Shown piece by piece: positions 1 through 11,421 of a stretch of DNA of 64,000 nt. The notes beneath the pieces are model-generated. The model was not told the origin of the DNA. It did no database searches and worked only from the letters and a program-made list of their open reading frames with translations. The number at the start of each line of letters is the position of its first letter. The first letter of the stretch is position 1. Location of the stretch: contig JANPYM010000002.1 in NCBI GenBank assembly GCA_025890175.1, forward strand, positions 521,440-585,439, read 5' to 3'. Source of the DNA: Ciborinia camelliae. Its lineage: Eukaryota > Ascomycota > Leotiomycetes > Helotiales > Sclerotiniaceae. The position numbers and the translations under genes are program-made.

Positions 1-814
1 TGGATGCATTTAGATTTTAGTCTTTTAATTGAATTTTGTTGTTTTGTTTTAAAAAAAAAGTCCTCATTGACCCCCCTTCCCGATACACAAATGTAACATA
101 TAGCAGAAGCCACAAAAAGGCCTACCCCATCTAAATCATCTTGGCTCATAGCCATCTCATGACACATTATCATTCAATTCCTTCTCATCACTCATGGGTC
201 TATCATGTCCAGATATAAAACCATAATGTTGGGAGTCAAAAGGAAACTATGATGATAGCAAGCGTATGGCTGTATGAACATGGAAATGTGAGGATCATTC
301 ATTGTTCCTCGGAAATAAGTAACTTTTTGATGCCCAGAATTTTTGGAAAATAGGAGAGCAGACCAGCGAACACACACAAAAAGACCCAAAAAGACCCAAG
401 TGTATGAGGTGACAGGTAGTCTAACATGTCAATCAACAACACCATGCGCCCCGAAGAGGTAAACAACATTTGTGCAAAGGCCGCCCATATGCAATCTAGA
501 TGTTACTAGTATAGAAGAGAGAGTAGGGAGTGAGGTAGAGAGAATTCCAGAAAGCTTTTTGTATGCTGCAAGCCTGTGGTATAATTCTGGGCCAGTGAGG
601 GAGGCTAAACGTGGGCATAATGAAAATCTAGGCACTAAGATTTATGTGAATCCAACGCCGAGGGAAATCGTTTTGAGAATTGAGAACAGGAAAGTATTCT
701 TTTGCCATTTTTTGGAGCATTGAAGTTATGACACTATATGCTCAGTGCGCCGAGAATGCTTGCTCGGTTTGTCAATGTTTTATTTAAAACATGACGCTTC
801 TCAAAGTCTGATAT
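1..814. other. intergenic / 3' flank, no gene seen
   Basis: This stretch lies downstream of the minus-strand eIF4B gene. Only short overlapping open frames of low complexity are present on both strands, with no recognisable domain and no plausible splice structure. The part next to 815 is probably the 3' UTR of eIF4B. Confidence 0.5.
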
Positions 815-2963
815 CTAAGAAGCGATAGCACGTTGGCCTGCGTTACCACCGCGGTTGTTTTTCTTGGGTTTGGACACTGTGCTCCAGCCATCCTCCTCCA
901 TAGCTGAAGTTTCGGTTGCCGCAGCAGGATTCTGGGCCGGTGCAGCAGCATTTTGTCCACCACCATTTGTGTTTTGCCTATAGTTTCTTCCTCCATCGTG
1001 TCTTGGACCTCTTGGTGCATGGTGGCCATCACCTCTACCCCTTGGGGCCCGTGGAACATCATCTCTGGGCGGTTTAGGGCCAGATGATGGGCGTCTCCAA
1101 GCGCCAGTATCGGATGGTTTTGGTCGGGCATCCCGTACAATCTCTTTTGGTTTGACGGCCTTGTCGTCCACTATCTCACCATTTGAGTTCTCGGTTTCGA
1201 TTGTCTCGCCTTCCTTTGGTGCTTCTTCACCCTCGCGTTGTGAGATCTCAACCTTCTTCTCATTATCCTCATGTTCCTTAGCCTTGGCAGCCTCTCTTTC
1301 CTGCTTAGCCTTCTCATCGGCATCCTTCTTCTCTTTGATGGCTTGTTGTCGCTTCTCCTCAATTTCTTTCTCCTTGGTGGCAGTATCGATTGGACGAGCA
1401 GCTCCGAATGGGCTAGCCTTTGCATCTCCTGTAGCAGATGGCGAAGACGAGTCAGCAGGGGCCTCGGCAACGGTGCGCTTTGCGAGGTTTAGCCTTGGTC
1501 TGCCGCCAGCTGGGGCAGGGGGAAGGGCTGGAGAAGCTGGTGCCTCGCTGCCTTCGCGGGATAGAACGGGTGACTTTGCAGCAGGTGCGACAGGGGGGTC
1601 GGGTCGCATCTTGCTTCGCCATTGGTTGTCTTGGTCAGCAGCAGTGGGGGCACGCTCGACAACGGGTCGCTCTTGGAATTCGCGTCTGGGTGGTCTGGAT
1701 CCTTCTTGAGAGCCGGAGCCTTGGCCTTGAGATCTGCCTTCACCCCAAGCAGCTGGTGAAGCTTTGCGGTCTCTGAAACCTTCAGCCCTTGGTCCATCGT
1801 TTGTTCGTGGTCTGCCACCTTCTCTCGGAGCACGTTCTTGTTGGGCGAGGGGCGAGAGTGGACCCTTTCGCTCCCAATTTCCAAAGTCTCGAACCTTGCC
1901 ATCACTTTCGGGTTCGCGGGGGGCTCTACGCTCGCCGCCTTCCTCGCCAAATCGGCTGGACTGGTATCCTCTATCCGAAGTGCGACGCTCTCCTCCACGA
2001 CCTGGCAAATCCGGCAAAGGTCCCTTTCTGCTCCAATCTCCGAGTTCTCGTACGTCAGGACGGTCACCGCGATCCTTGGCTATAGCATGTTTTAGTGGAT
2101 ATGATAGCGCAAATACAAATGGCACCAAACTTACGGGGATCAGCGACGCTAATTCTGATATTGCGTCCTTGGAATTGGCTTCCATTCAAAGTCAAGGCGG
2201 ACTTGAGACCCTCCAAAGAGCCAAACTCTGCATATCCGAATCCTTTTGGTTTCATTTCCATTTTGTCCTCGATAATGCGAACATTAATACATTCGCAGCC
2301 GACGAAGAATTCGTTAACATCGACAATGGTGGCATCGAATGAAAGATTTCCAAGATGAACAGTATAAGGTGGCTTGTCGGGGAGAGGGAGTTCCTCACGA
2401 ACGGAGTAACCTGTTGCAAATTAGAATCATAAATTTTGTTGAAAAAAAGGGACGAAGTGAAGCGCCGAGAAACTTACCTCCAGTATTGTTGCCATAAGTA
2501 CCAGTAGTAGAGCTGTAGGTACGTCTCTCATTGCTGCTCCCACCATAGGCAGAAGGACGTGAGTCTATTATTGTACAGTCAGTAATCATGTATCCTTGCT
2601 CAATTGACCATGGCCAATTTGCGCGTTTGCAATGACATACCGGCTGAAGAAAACACAAATTAGCAAGGTTGGACATTGACATGAAGGAATTGTACTCACA
2701 AACTGGCATATCCTCCATCTCATCGGCCCATGATCCCAACTCTGTATTGATATCAGTATGAATTTTTTATGCGAGGACGGTAGGCGTTCATACTCTCGTC
2801 AGCCAAGAAGGTCCCGAGGGACATCTTCTGCTGATCCTTCTTCTTGGGAGCTATGGCACAAGTACAATTAGCCATCACATACTCAACAGTTTCCGAACTC
2901 ACAGCGACGGCATCGTGGTCGCAATATTCGATGAACGTTTAGTGAGGGGGAGCGCTTACCCAT
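815..2963 (-). CDS. TIF3: eukaryotic translation initiation factor 4B (Tif3/eIF4B), seven exons
   Basis: eIF4B is an RNA-binding cofactor that stimulates the eIF4A helicase and ribosome attachment in the cytosol. Deduced exons (minus strand): 2963-2960, 2850-2794, 2741-2700, 2643-2641, 2564-2478, 2410-2135, 2079-815, giving 577 residues. The N-terminus reads MAPKKKDQQKMSLGTFLADE then LGSWADEMEDMPV, typical of fungal eIF4B. One RRM follows (about residues 70-160), with RNP2 VHLGNL and RNP1 KGFGYAEF. The long tail is rich in R, G, D, P and E, carries repeated R-D/S-GxWxRKGPL-like blocks as in fungal eIF4B, and ends in a basic KPKKNNRGG stretch. The start codon sits on a 4-nt coding exon (ATGG) before the first intron. 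Exon lengths sum to a multiple of three and every intron is GT-AG. The 3-nt exon at 2641-2643 is inferred (see findings). Confidence 0.9.
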
Positions 2964-3915
2964 GATTGCGGCTTTTTTTAGGACACGGCGCAAAAGAGTT
3001 TGCGCGTTGTCCAAGACAGAGTATTGAAGAAACTATAAAGTCCTTCAATCGATCGTATGTATTTGGTTTTGGGGGATTTCTTAAATATTCGAGGCTCGTC
3101 GAATATCTTTTGGATTTTTAGGTGGAAGAGTCGAGGTTCTTCGTGGTGGGTTGGGAACCAAAATGGAAGAATTATTAAAAGTGCGAAGTTTTACAAGGGT
3201 TGCGCGAAACTAGTGGGGCAAATTCTTTACTAGTGCGTGTGCGTGTGTGTTCAATGTTTAGTTTGGTTTGAATTTGTATTGTTCTGTTTGTAGGGAAATT
3301 TGGGAGGGAAATTTTTATCGAAATGAAATGAAACATCCCAAAATTTACCTATCTAGGTAAAATCGAACTTTAATTCACCCTTTTAAGTTTTATTTTCAGA
3401 AGAGACTATCGAGACAAGGTATTTCAAGTAGGTAATCGATCGATAGTATTATAAATCTGAATATGTAGGTAGATACTTTTATCTAGGTAGGTAGTAATAT
3501 ATATCGACAAGATATCTAGATATGGCAGATAGATATATATGATAGATGAATGTACCTACAAGATACAACATTGTAAATAACCTAAATAGGCAGGTGGGAT
3601 TTATTATTATTATTATCATTATTATCATTATTATTATTCATTACTACCTGATTCATTATTCATCATTCATCCCTCATCATTCATCGTTCATTACCTACCT
3701 ATACCTACACACACACATCCATTCATTAGGTCTGGTAGTTCAAGGATATAATTACCGAGTTGGGTATCAAAGGGGACCTCAGGTACCCGTGGACCTAGCA
3801 GCTGGAGGTGGAGGTTCCAGGTTGTGAAAATTCAATTGATACCTACCTGCCTACCTACCTACCTACACTCACGCACGCATTATCAGTCCCGATTTTCAGT
3901 ACCTAGGTAGCTTTT
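2964..3915. promoter_or_regulatory. divergent intergenic region with microsatellites
   Basis: This region separates the eIF4B start (-) from the Tim17-like gene (+), so it should hold both promoters. It contains an ATT/TTA trinucleotide run (about 3600-3640), a TCATTCATC-type run (3640-3700) and TACC-repeat tracts (about 3840-3865). No clear TATA box or coding potential was seen. Confidence 0.4.
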
Positions 3916-4738
3916 ATGCAGCCAAATTCTTGTTCCACTCGGAAAATATTAAGAGACGATATGACAGTTTCCGGAGAAAAGAGAGACTCTTCCTCCTCAA
4001 TGACTCCCACCAACCAATCTCAAAGCTCCAAAATGGATAATTTACCACCTGAGTTGATGGATATTATTAAACCCGCTCTGCAGTTTGGTGGCCTTTCCGG
4101 TATGTTCTAGTCTCGTCTATCTTCCCTCCTGTTCGTCATCACGTGTAAAACTCTCTACGAATCACCCACCGTCCTCATCTTGTCTAACACTCCTCTCAGC
4201 GCTTTCGGGTACCATAGTCGGCGGGTTCTCTGGTATCCTCGTCTCTCAAACTCCAGTTCTCTTCGCCGTTGCCAGCTCCATCCAATGGGGCATTATCGGT
4301 ACCACTTTTTGGGGAACCCGTACTGCCCTTCTTTCTCGTTATAAAACCGCCTCCGCATACCCAAAACCACAAGAGAAAGCCCTTTCCACTACTCTTGCCG
4401 CGTCTCTTGCTGGTGCTACAGGGGGTATACTGCGTGGACCAAAGAATGTTCTGCCTGGGTTTGTCGTGTTTGGAGCAGCTGGATATGTGGGACAGCGAAT
4501 CTATGATGCAGTGGATGAGAGGAAGATGGAGGAAATGAGGTTGGAGGAAGGTGGAAAGAAGGACAGTGGAGAAAGTTGGATGAATTCGAAATGGGTACCT
4601 TGGAAAAAACTAACTGATGATGAGTATGAGGGGATGTTGAAGGAAAGATTGTTGAAGGTTGATGCAGAGATTGCGATTCTGGATGAAAGTTTGGAGTCTT
4701 TGAGAGGACAACAAAACAATGAATCACAAAAAGCTTGA
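3916..4738 (+). CDS. Tim17/22/23-like small membrane protein, probably mitochondrial
   Basis: Two exons, 3916-4099 and 4200-4738, are joined by a 100-nt GT-AG intron and give 240 residues if the first ATG is used. ATGs at 3961 and 4033 are in frame, and the one at 4033 (MDNLPPEL) may be the conserved start. The middle of the protein is a series of Gly-rich hydrophobic segments with GxxxG spacing (SALSGTIVGGFSGIL, SIQWGIIGTTFWG, LAASLAGATGGIL, FVVFGAAGYVG), the pattern of the Tim17/22/23 superfamily. The C-terminus is charged and probably coiled (WKKLTDDEYEGMLKERLLKV). The specific family member is not recognised, so mitochondrial inner-membrane location is inference from the fold pattern only. 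Confidence 0.65.
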
Positions 4739-5014
4739 AGGAAGAGATGAAAAGAAGCTCTAGCGCCTTGGAAGGCAGATTGATTTTCTACACACAATTG
4801 ATAACAAAGTGTTGATTGACAAAACCTTCGATATTCATTTGTATGCGACCACCACAATATCCGTGATAGATATCATAAAATATAGCATTTGATTCACTTC
4901 GACATATAAAATTCAATTGATTTGATGTTACATCTACATTACGCCATCCATTTTAATCCTATCCATAATTTACTGCGCAAGACTTTTTGGTATCTTCTCA
5001 TCTACAGTGTCCCA

Positions 5015-8000
5015 TCACTCCTCATCGTCCTTCTTGTCGGACCTGCTTCTGACCCATTCCTCGGCAATTGCTCTTACTTTCTCTTGTGACTTTTTGTCAC
5101 CATTAGCCTGCTCCCACTCGCTCCACCGCTTGAACCAACCCTTCGCACCCTTTGGTTTCAATCCCTTAATTCTAGCCACTCGTTCAAACACCCCCCTGAC
5201 AATGCTCTTGTCACCTGCCTTGATTTCCAGATCCAAAAGCTGACCCCAAATGTCTAGTCTTTTACTCCATTTCGCCAACACACCCTCGAAAATTGTGCGT
5301 CCACGTTCTGGAGACCCGTGTTCAGAGCGGAATTCTAGAGCTGCAAATTTGAGCGTCAAAGGGAGATGTGTATGTGGAGGGAGGGACTGGGTTGCACGTG
5401 GAAGGAGAGCACGTCCGCGATCAGGTGACCCGAGAGTATTGAAAAGAAAGTGTGCGTAATTAACCCATACGGTAGGAGATTGTGAGAACTTCTTGGTAAG
5501 AGTTTGGAAGAGTTCATCAGCTTTCTGTATTATTGTTAGTGTAAGTATTTAGGATTGCATGGGACTATTCCTTACCTCATTTTTTCCAGATTGAATATAG
5601 ATACTAGCCAATCTCTCGTGAACCTCTTGCGCATCATTGTACTGGCAGGCTCGTTTGAATACGTCTTCGACAGTCTCATCGCTTCCATATGCGATCTCCA
5701 AATTAAGAAGAGCAAGCCAAATGTTAAGCTTCTCAGTTTCCTCGCGCATATTGATAGTCCTGATGGCACGCTCTGCGATCTCTCTAGCTTTGCCAAGCTC
5801 GCTAAGTTGCATTTGGAAAGCCATATACTGGGTCCAGAGACTGGAAGAGTCTGGTTGACCTAAAAGTAGACGCTCGAAGTCACTGACAGATTGCGGTCCG
5901 TTGGCATCAAGGTCACCTGTTCTGTCGATTTTAATCTCTGCCTTTCTCTTCTTCTTTTTGGGCTTTTCTTCGGCGCCTTCGTCGTCCGAATCCGCGTTAG
6001 ATTGGCCATCCGCTTGGTCCAATATATCAGCAGACCAGTCAAATCCACCAGCGCTAAGGGCAGGGACATTATCTCCAGCATCCGGCATTTCCTCGTCAGA
6101 ATCCGAGGCCTCGTCTCCGTCTTCCGCGGCACTCTCAAGGTTTTGCATACCATCAAGGTCAATGCCGCCTTCACTGTCGTCATCGTCATCGTCTAGATCC
6201 ATATCATCGAGCTTGACACCCTCCACACCATCATCCTCACTCTCATCTTCAGACCCTTCTCCATCATCAAAGTGTGAAGCCTTCATGGAGAAACTAATGC
6301 GTTTCTTCTCGGAGTCCATCTTCAATACAATAGCTTTGACCTCATCACCCTCGGAGTACAACTTTTTGACATCATGTACACGCTTTTCAGCCATTTCACT
6401 TTGATGACAGAGGCCGCTCACGTTTGCTGACCCGTCGACAACAATGAAGACACCAAAGTCCTCAACTTTACGAATTTTTCCGGTAATAACTTGGTTCACC
6501 TGGATATCATTGAATGTTAAAGGCGCAACGTAATCTTTGTCAATGACGGAGGATTTAAGGCTCAGTTGAATATGGTTCAAAACTTCATCAACAACCGTGA
6601 CTTTGCCTTTAACTAGTTGATCGACTTGAAATTCGGATTTCCAGTCTTTGATATAGGAATCCGAAAGGTCTGAAATTCGAACATATGCTGTCACATTGCC
6701 GCCCAAGTTGACGAACAGACCTTTGTCGGCAACGTGTTTGACGAATCCACGCACAATGTCATTTACTTTCAATTGCGAAATTGATGAAATTTCGGGATCT
6801 TGAACTGCCGCCGAGGAGTTCATGACTCTAGATGCTCGAGTCGATAATCTAACTCGCTTGTTGGGGATATCGATATCAGTAACGCAAACACGAACGATGT
6901 CATTCTTGGAGTACTTGGAAGGGTCGGCTTCTGAATAGTCGTCGCAGAGGTCCGTAAGGTTTATGGGTGCAGATATGCTATCAGTAAGTTGCACCATCAT
7001 CTGTCTTTCGTTGACTCTGGTTACTTTTCCTGGTACGATCATGCCTTTGCTTAGTTTATCAAAAGTGAGGGCCTCCGAATCTTGACTAGAGCGAGCAGAC
7101 AAATCTAGACGGTTCGTTTCGACATCCACACTCTTGACATGAACCCGTATGGCAGATCCAACGGGAAAGTTTGCTTCTAGGTCCTTCAGCAATGATACAT
7201 CTTCCGATACGTCCAGAGCGCTGATTCTACCACGCACATTAGGAGACAGATTGACCCAAAGACAATCAGCTCCAACATTGTTGACAAATGCTAACCAAGA
7301 AGAGCCAATCTTGATTTTGTCTAAAGACAGAGGGTCCTGGGTAGCTTCAGTCTGGTCACTGGGCTTACAGGACAGTTCGAAGACTAGGTTCTTGCCAGAT
7401 CTGTGACTGATAGGTAGGAAACGATGGTTACGCGCATCATGTATTCCTAAGACGCGAACATCGATTATTTGTTTCGGCGAGAATGACTTGAGAGGCTGTT
7501 TCTTGGATTTTATCTCCGACCAGGAATCAAAGGCTTGTGACACATCAATTCGACCTTGGATGTTGTCGGCAAGCTGTACATTTACTTGGGTATCTTTGAC
7601 GGAAGATACCTTGGCCTTCGTAAGTCGCCCAAGTGTGATATCATCAATGCTCTTAATGGTTTCATCAATAGGGTTTACGGCTTCCTGATTGATACCAGGC
7701 GCCAAAGGTTCCTGAGCCTTCTTGTCAGAAGTAGCATCAGCCATGGATAAAAGGAATCTCCGCTGTCCATGGTCGACGGTGAGAACTTTAACTTCTACTG
7801 TTTGATATTTTTTGAATCCAAAATCTGGCAAACGAAGATTCTTCTCTGGTATCTTATTTTTAGGCAAAAGTCCAGTGAGACTGCCTCCAAATTGCACGAA
7901 AACGGCAGTTAGGGTTATATTTTTGACGAACCCATGCACAGTTTTCTTGTCCTTCACATCGTCGAACATCCTCAGTAAAGTCTTGTTCTGGGCAGCTTTG

Positions 8001-10488
8001 ACAAGCGCCGGCTTGTTCGTCAAGACAATCAAGCGCTTTTGTTCAAATTTGTCTAGTACAGCAAGATCTGCCAACACTTGACCAACTCGGATGTTCTTGA
8101 AAGAAGAACGGCTTTTGTTCTCCGATCCATCAGTAAGATGGCCTACAGGTAGTGTTGCCTTCAACCCAAGGCCTTGGATTTCGACAGAAATATCATCGTT
8201 CGACTTTTCCGTGACAAGAGCAGATACAATCTCGCCGATTTTGAGACCTTTCAGCGCATTCTGCTGTGCTATTCCAAAGGCAGACGGATCTTTGCAGGAG
8301 ACGGTTAATTTTTTGGCCTCAGGATCAACCTTCAGAACATGAACGTTAACAACTTGGCCGACCTTGAAATGCTGGCTGGGATCCTGAATGTAAGCCTCAC
8401 TCATTTCAGAGACGGGCAAAAATCCTCGAATGGAGCCGTAAAATTGAACCACCGCACCGGTATTTATGATATTCACAATAGTACCTGGACTTTGCATGCC
8501 AACAGTTATATCATCATACGAGATTAAAGCGGGCGACTCGGAATTGACGAGGGTCTTCTTGAGCGTTAATCGAATCTGTCGTTTTCCAGGATCTGTAGAT
8601 AGAACACGTGCCGTGACGGCCATGCCTTCCTTGAATTTCTTTTCGGGGTGAAGCAGTTGTACATCCGCCAAATGAGTTTCTGGGACAAGCCCAGAGATGT
8701 TTTCGGCCAGGTTAACCAATAGACCACCGATACCATTTGCATTGACAATGAGCTTCTCAACCTTTCCCTTTACAACCTCTCCAACTTTCAAATCTTCAAT
8801 CCGCAAATAAGGCTGTTCCAGAACACTTTGCTCCAGAGAAATAAGGTATACACCGTCGAGGGAGTTATAGCCAAGAACGCGACCACGGTGGACTGAGCCT
8901 GCCTTGTATGGTCCGGTTGTTTCCTCTAAAATCTCAATCTTGCCGTCTTTAACTCTAGATATGTGGACAAACCCAGGGATGCCCTTCACCCCCACATCCA
9001 CAAAAAGGCCAACACCAGACTCGACTTTCTTGATCGTGACTTCATCGACGATGGCAGATAGAGGTAGGGTATCGAGCGGGTTCACTTTGTTTCCAGGTCT
9101 TCCTGCTTGCTGTGGCAACAGCGATGTAACATGGTCAAGAAGAGAGACGCCAAGTTTTGGAGGGTCGGAATTTGGAAAAGTGCAGATGACTCTGCCTCTG
9201 ACCTTGGCCCCAATCTTGTATTTCTTTTCTAGCTCCTGGTTCATTACACCAGTCCCTGAATGCATCAAATCTGCAGTAACATCGACCATACCCATAACCT
9301 TTCCGGCAAGGCCCTTGGAGCTGACGTCAACAATTAAGATCTCAACCGCAGTGCCCGGGAGGAAAGCGTCCACCGTAGGAGCATCTGTGAGGTAATTTGA
9401 TTTCTTCAAATTACCAATCTTTTGAGTGTCTGCGCATAACTTGACTGTTTTCCCATTGGAACTGAGGCCAGTGACCATGCACAAAAACACGGCGCCCTCC
9501 TGAACATCAGTCAATACTACTTCGTGGCCAATATCTTTTGCCCCCATAAAACCACGGATACCAGAATCTTCAAGTCCAATGTTCATAATTAAACCATGAT
9601 CTTCGACACTTGTAACAGATGCCATTAAAGTTGTATTGGTAATGATATTCTGTGGAGTGATGGCATTGTTGGCATGTTGGGGTCGGAGGGATAATTCGAT
9701 TCGTCTTTTCCCTTTTCCTAGCGTGGCTGTGTTTGTATCATCACTGGTCGAAACGACATATGCCCTGAGGTATTGACCCATTGAAAACATTTTTTTCAAG
9801 TCAATGTCCTCGACCTCAAGATCATCTTCTGCATCATCTTCCTCGGCCGCTGCGATCGCCTCAATCCGTTCCGTAGCTTTGTCCGAAATCGAAGTAATGG
9901 GTACATATCCCGTCAGGTTATTTGGTAGGGACAGAGCAATGTCTGTAGCATTGATCTGAGACACTTGGCCAAGTACTAAAGAGCCTGGCACTAATCTCTG
10001 CAGATTGTAAGCCAAAGTCAATTGTAGTTTTACGTGGTTGTAACACATACTTTATAGCTCAATCCTTCAATTTTGACAACTTCCTCTTCAGCTTCGGTAT
10101 CTTGGGCTGTCTTTTTGCCCTTCCCTTTACCCTTTCCCTTCTTCCTTAATTTTGGAGTATCTTCGCCCTCTTGATCTTCCCCATCAGGCTTGGAAGGTTT
10201 GGCCCCATGCTGTTCGAATAAAACATCTCTAGTAGCATCAATCTGAATTTGTTTATGCTCCAATGGTGTCAATACACTTGCGCCTCCTCTTGGAAATGCC
10301 ACTTCTTCCTCCTTGACTCGTGATATTTTGGTCGCTGGAGGTAATTTTGTGGTAGATGTACTTTTCCCCTCATTCTCTTCTGCTCTTGGTCGTTTTGAAG
10401 GTCGATCATCAGATTCTGAATGTTTCTTCGATCGCATAAATGAATCATTGGTGGGACCAGTCTTTCTTTTCTTATCAAGTGGTGCCAT
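5015..10488 (-). CDS. rrp5: rRNA biogenesis protein Rrp5 (S1-domain repeat protein)
   Basis: Rrp5 is a nucleolar scaffold needed for both 18S and 5.8S rRNA processing. Three exons, 10488-10051, 9997-5576 and 5524-5015, all phase 0 with introns of 53 and 51 nt, give 1789 residues, close to yeast Rrp5 (1729). The N-terminus is basic and low in complexity, with a lysine/glycine run near residue 115-130 (nuclear localisation). From about residue 150 to 1330 there is a long tandem array of S1 RNA-binding repeats, for example cores such as GLFVNLGGNVTAYV and GVFIVVDGSANVSGL. An acidic stretch (about 1340-1440) follows, then C-terminal HAT/TPR-like helices (DFERLLLGQPDSSSLWTQYM; residues about 1490 to the end) ending in RSRSDKKDDEE. 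The domain order is exactly that of Rrp5/PDCD11. The gene is complete. Confidence 0.95.
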
Positions 10489-11421
10489 GATTGCTGAATG
10501 AAAGGACTGGCTCGTGAATATTAAGAAAAGAAATATTGGAGTCGCGCAAGGACGAATGACTTGCAGTTGAAGAGCTTCACAACTTTTTTTTTCCCATCAA
10601 CATCGGCATCACGGAAAATTAAAAAAATTCCAGGGGTCAATTTTTGATCCATTAACTAAAGTGGGCCGATCAGCCGAGCTGCAGGACGGAACAAGGCTGA
10701 GCAAGGCTTAGCAAGGCTGAACGAACGACGCAAGCACACAGATATCATATCTATTCCAAATCCGTACCTAGTAGGTAGTTTCAAATTCAAGTCAACCTTT
10801 ATACTGTAACTACAAGTACTAGATACAACTTTAAACAAGAGAATGCAAGAACGATCGATACATGCTATGTTATTCCAAATCTAAATACCAGCCCTCTCTT
10901 TTCTTTACTTTACTTTACTTTTCTCTTCTTTTCTTTACTTACTCCCTTGCTCCTTTACTCGAGGTCCGGTCCCTACTCAGTCACAGTCACATGGCAAAAA
11001 TTACATCAAAACCTCCGTAACCCAAACCAACCATTTGAATCATTCAGGATCCTACCCAGCCAGCAAGCAAGCAAGCACCTAATCAAAACACTCTCTAGGT
11101 AATCTTTCAAACGACTCCATACTTCTACTGGCTCCTCGCCATTCTAATCAGCATTCCCAACGTTATCCGCCAGTAAGGTAATTACACATTTTCCTGTAAT
11201 ACTTGCGACAAATTGTCCAAAATCATTATTACGGTGTACTATAATCACGACCGAACCCAACACCCTTGCACGGGGCAAAATAACCTTGTTATTCGCGGGG
11301 CAACGGTTATATGTTGATTTAGTGATATGAGGTTTCTGAATCAACTCCTTTAGAAGACGCGCCCCTTGGAGGAGGTTGAGAATCGATCATTCGAATTAGT
11401 TAGGAGAAAATTGATTTTGGA
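10489..11421. promoter_or_regulatory. divergent promoter region between rrp5 and the YML020W-like gene
   Basis: This is the upstream region of rrp5 (-) and the gene starting at 11422 (+). It holds a pyrimidine-rich CTTTACTTTACTTTTCTC tract at about 10899-10945, a common feature near fungal transcription starts, and a run of GCAAGCAAGCAAGC at about 11062-11076. No gene is supported. Confidence 0.45.

Noticed and set aside
1152..1709. Long open frames on the plus strand opposite eIF4B
   Set aside because: They mirror the biased Arg/Glu/Pro-rich coding strand of eIF4B and show no domain of their own.
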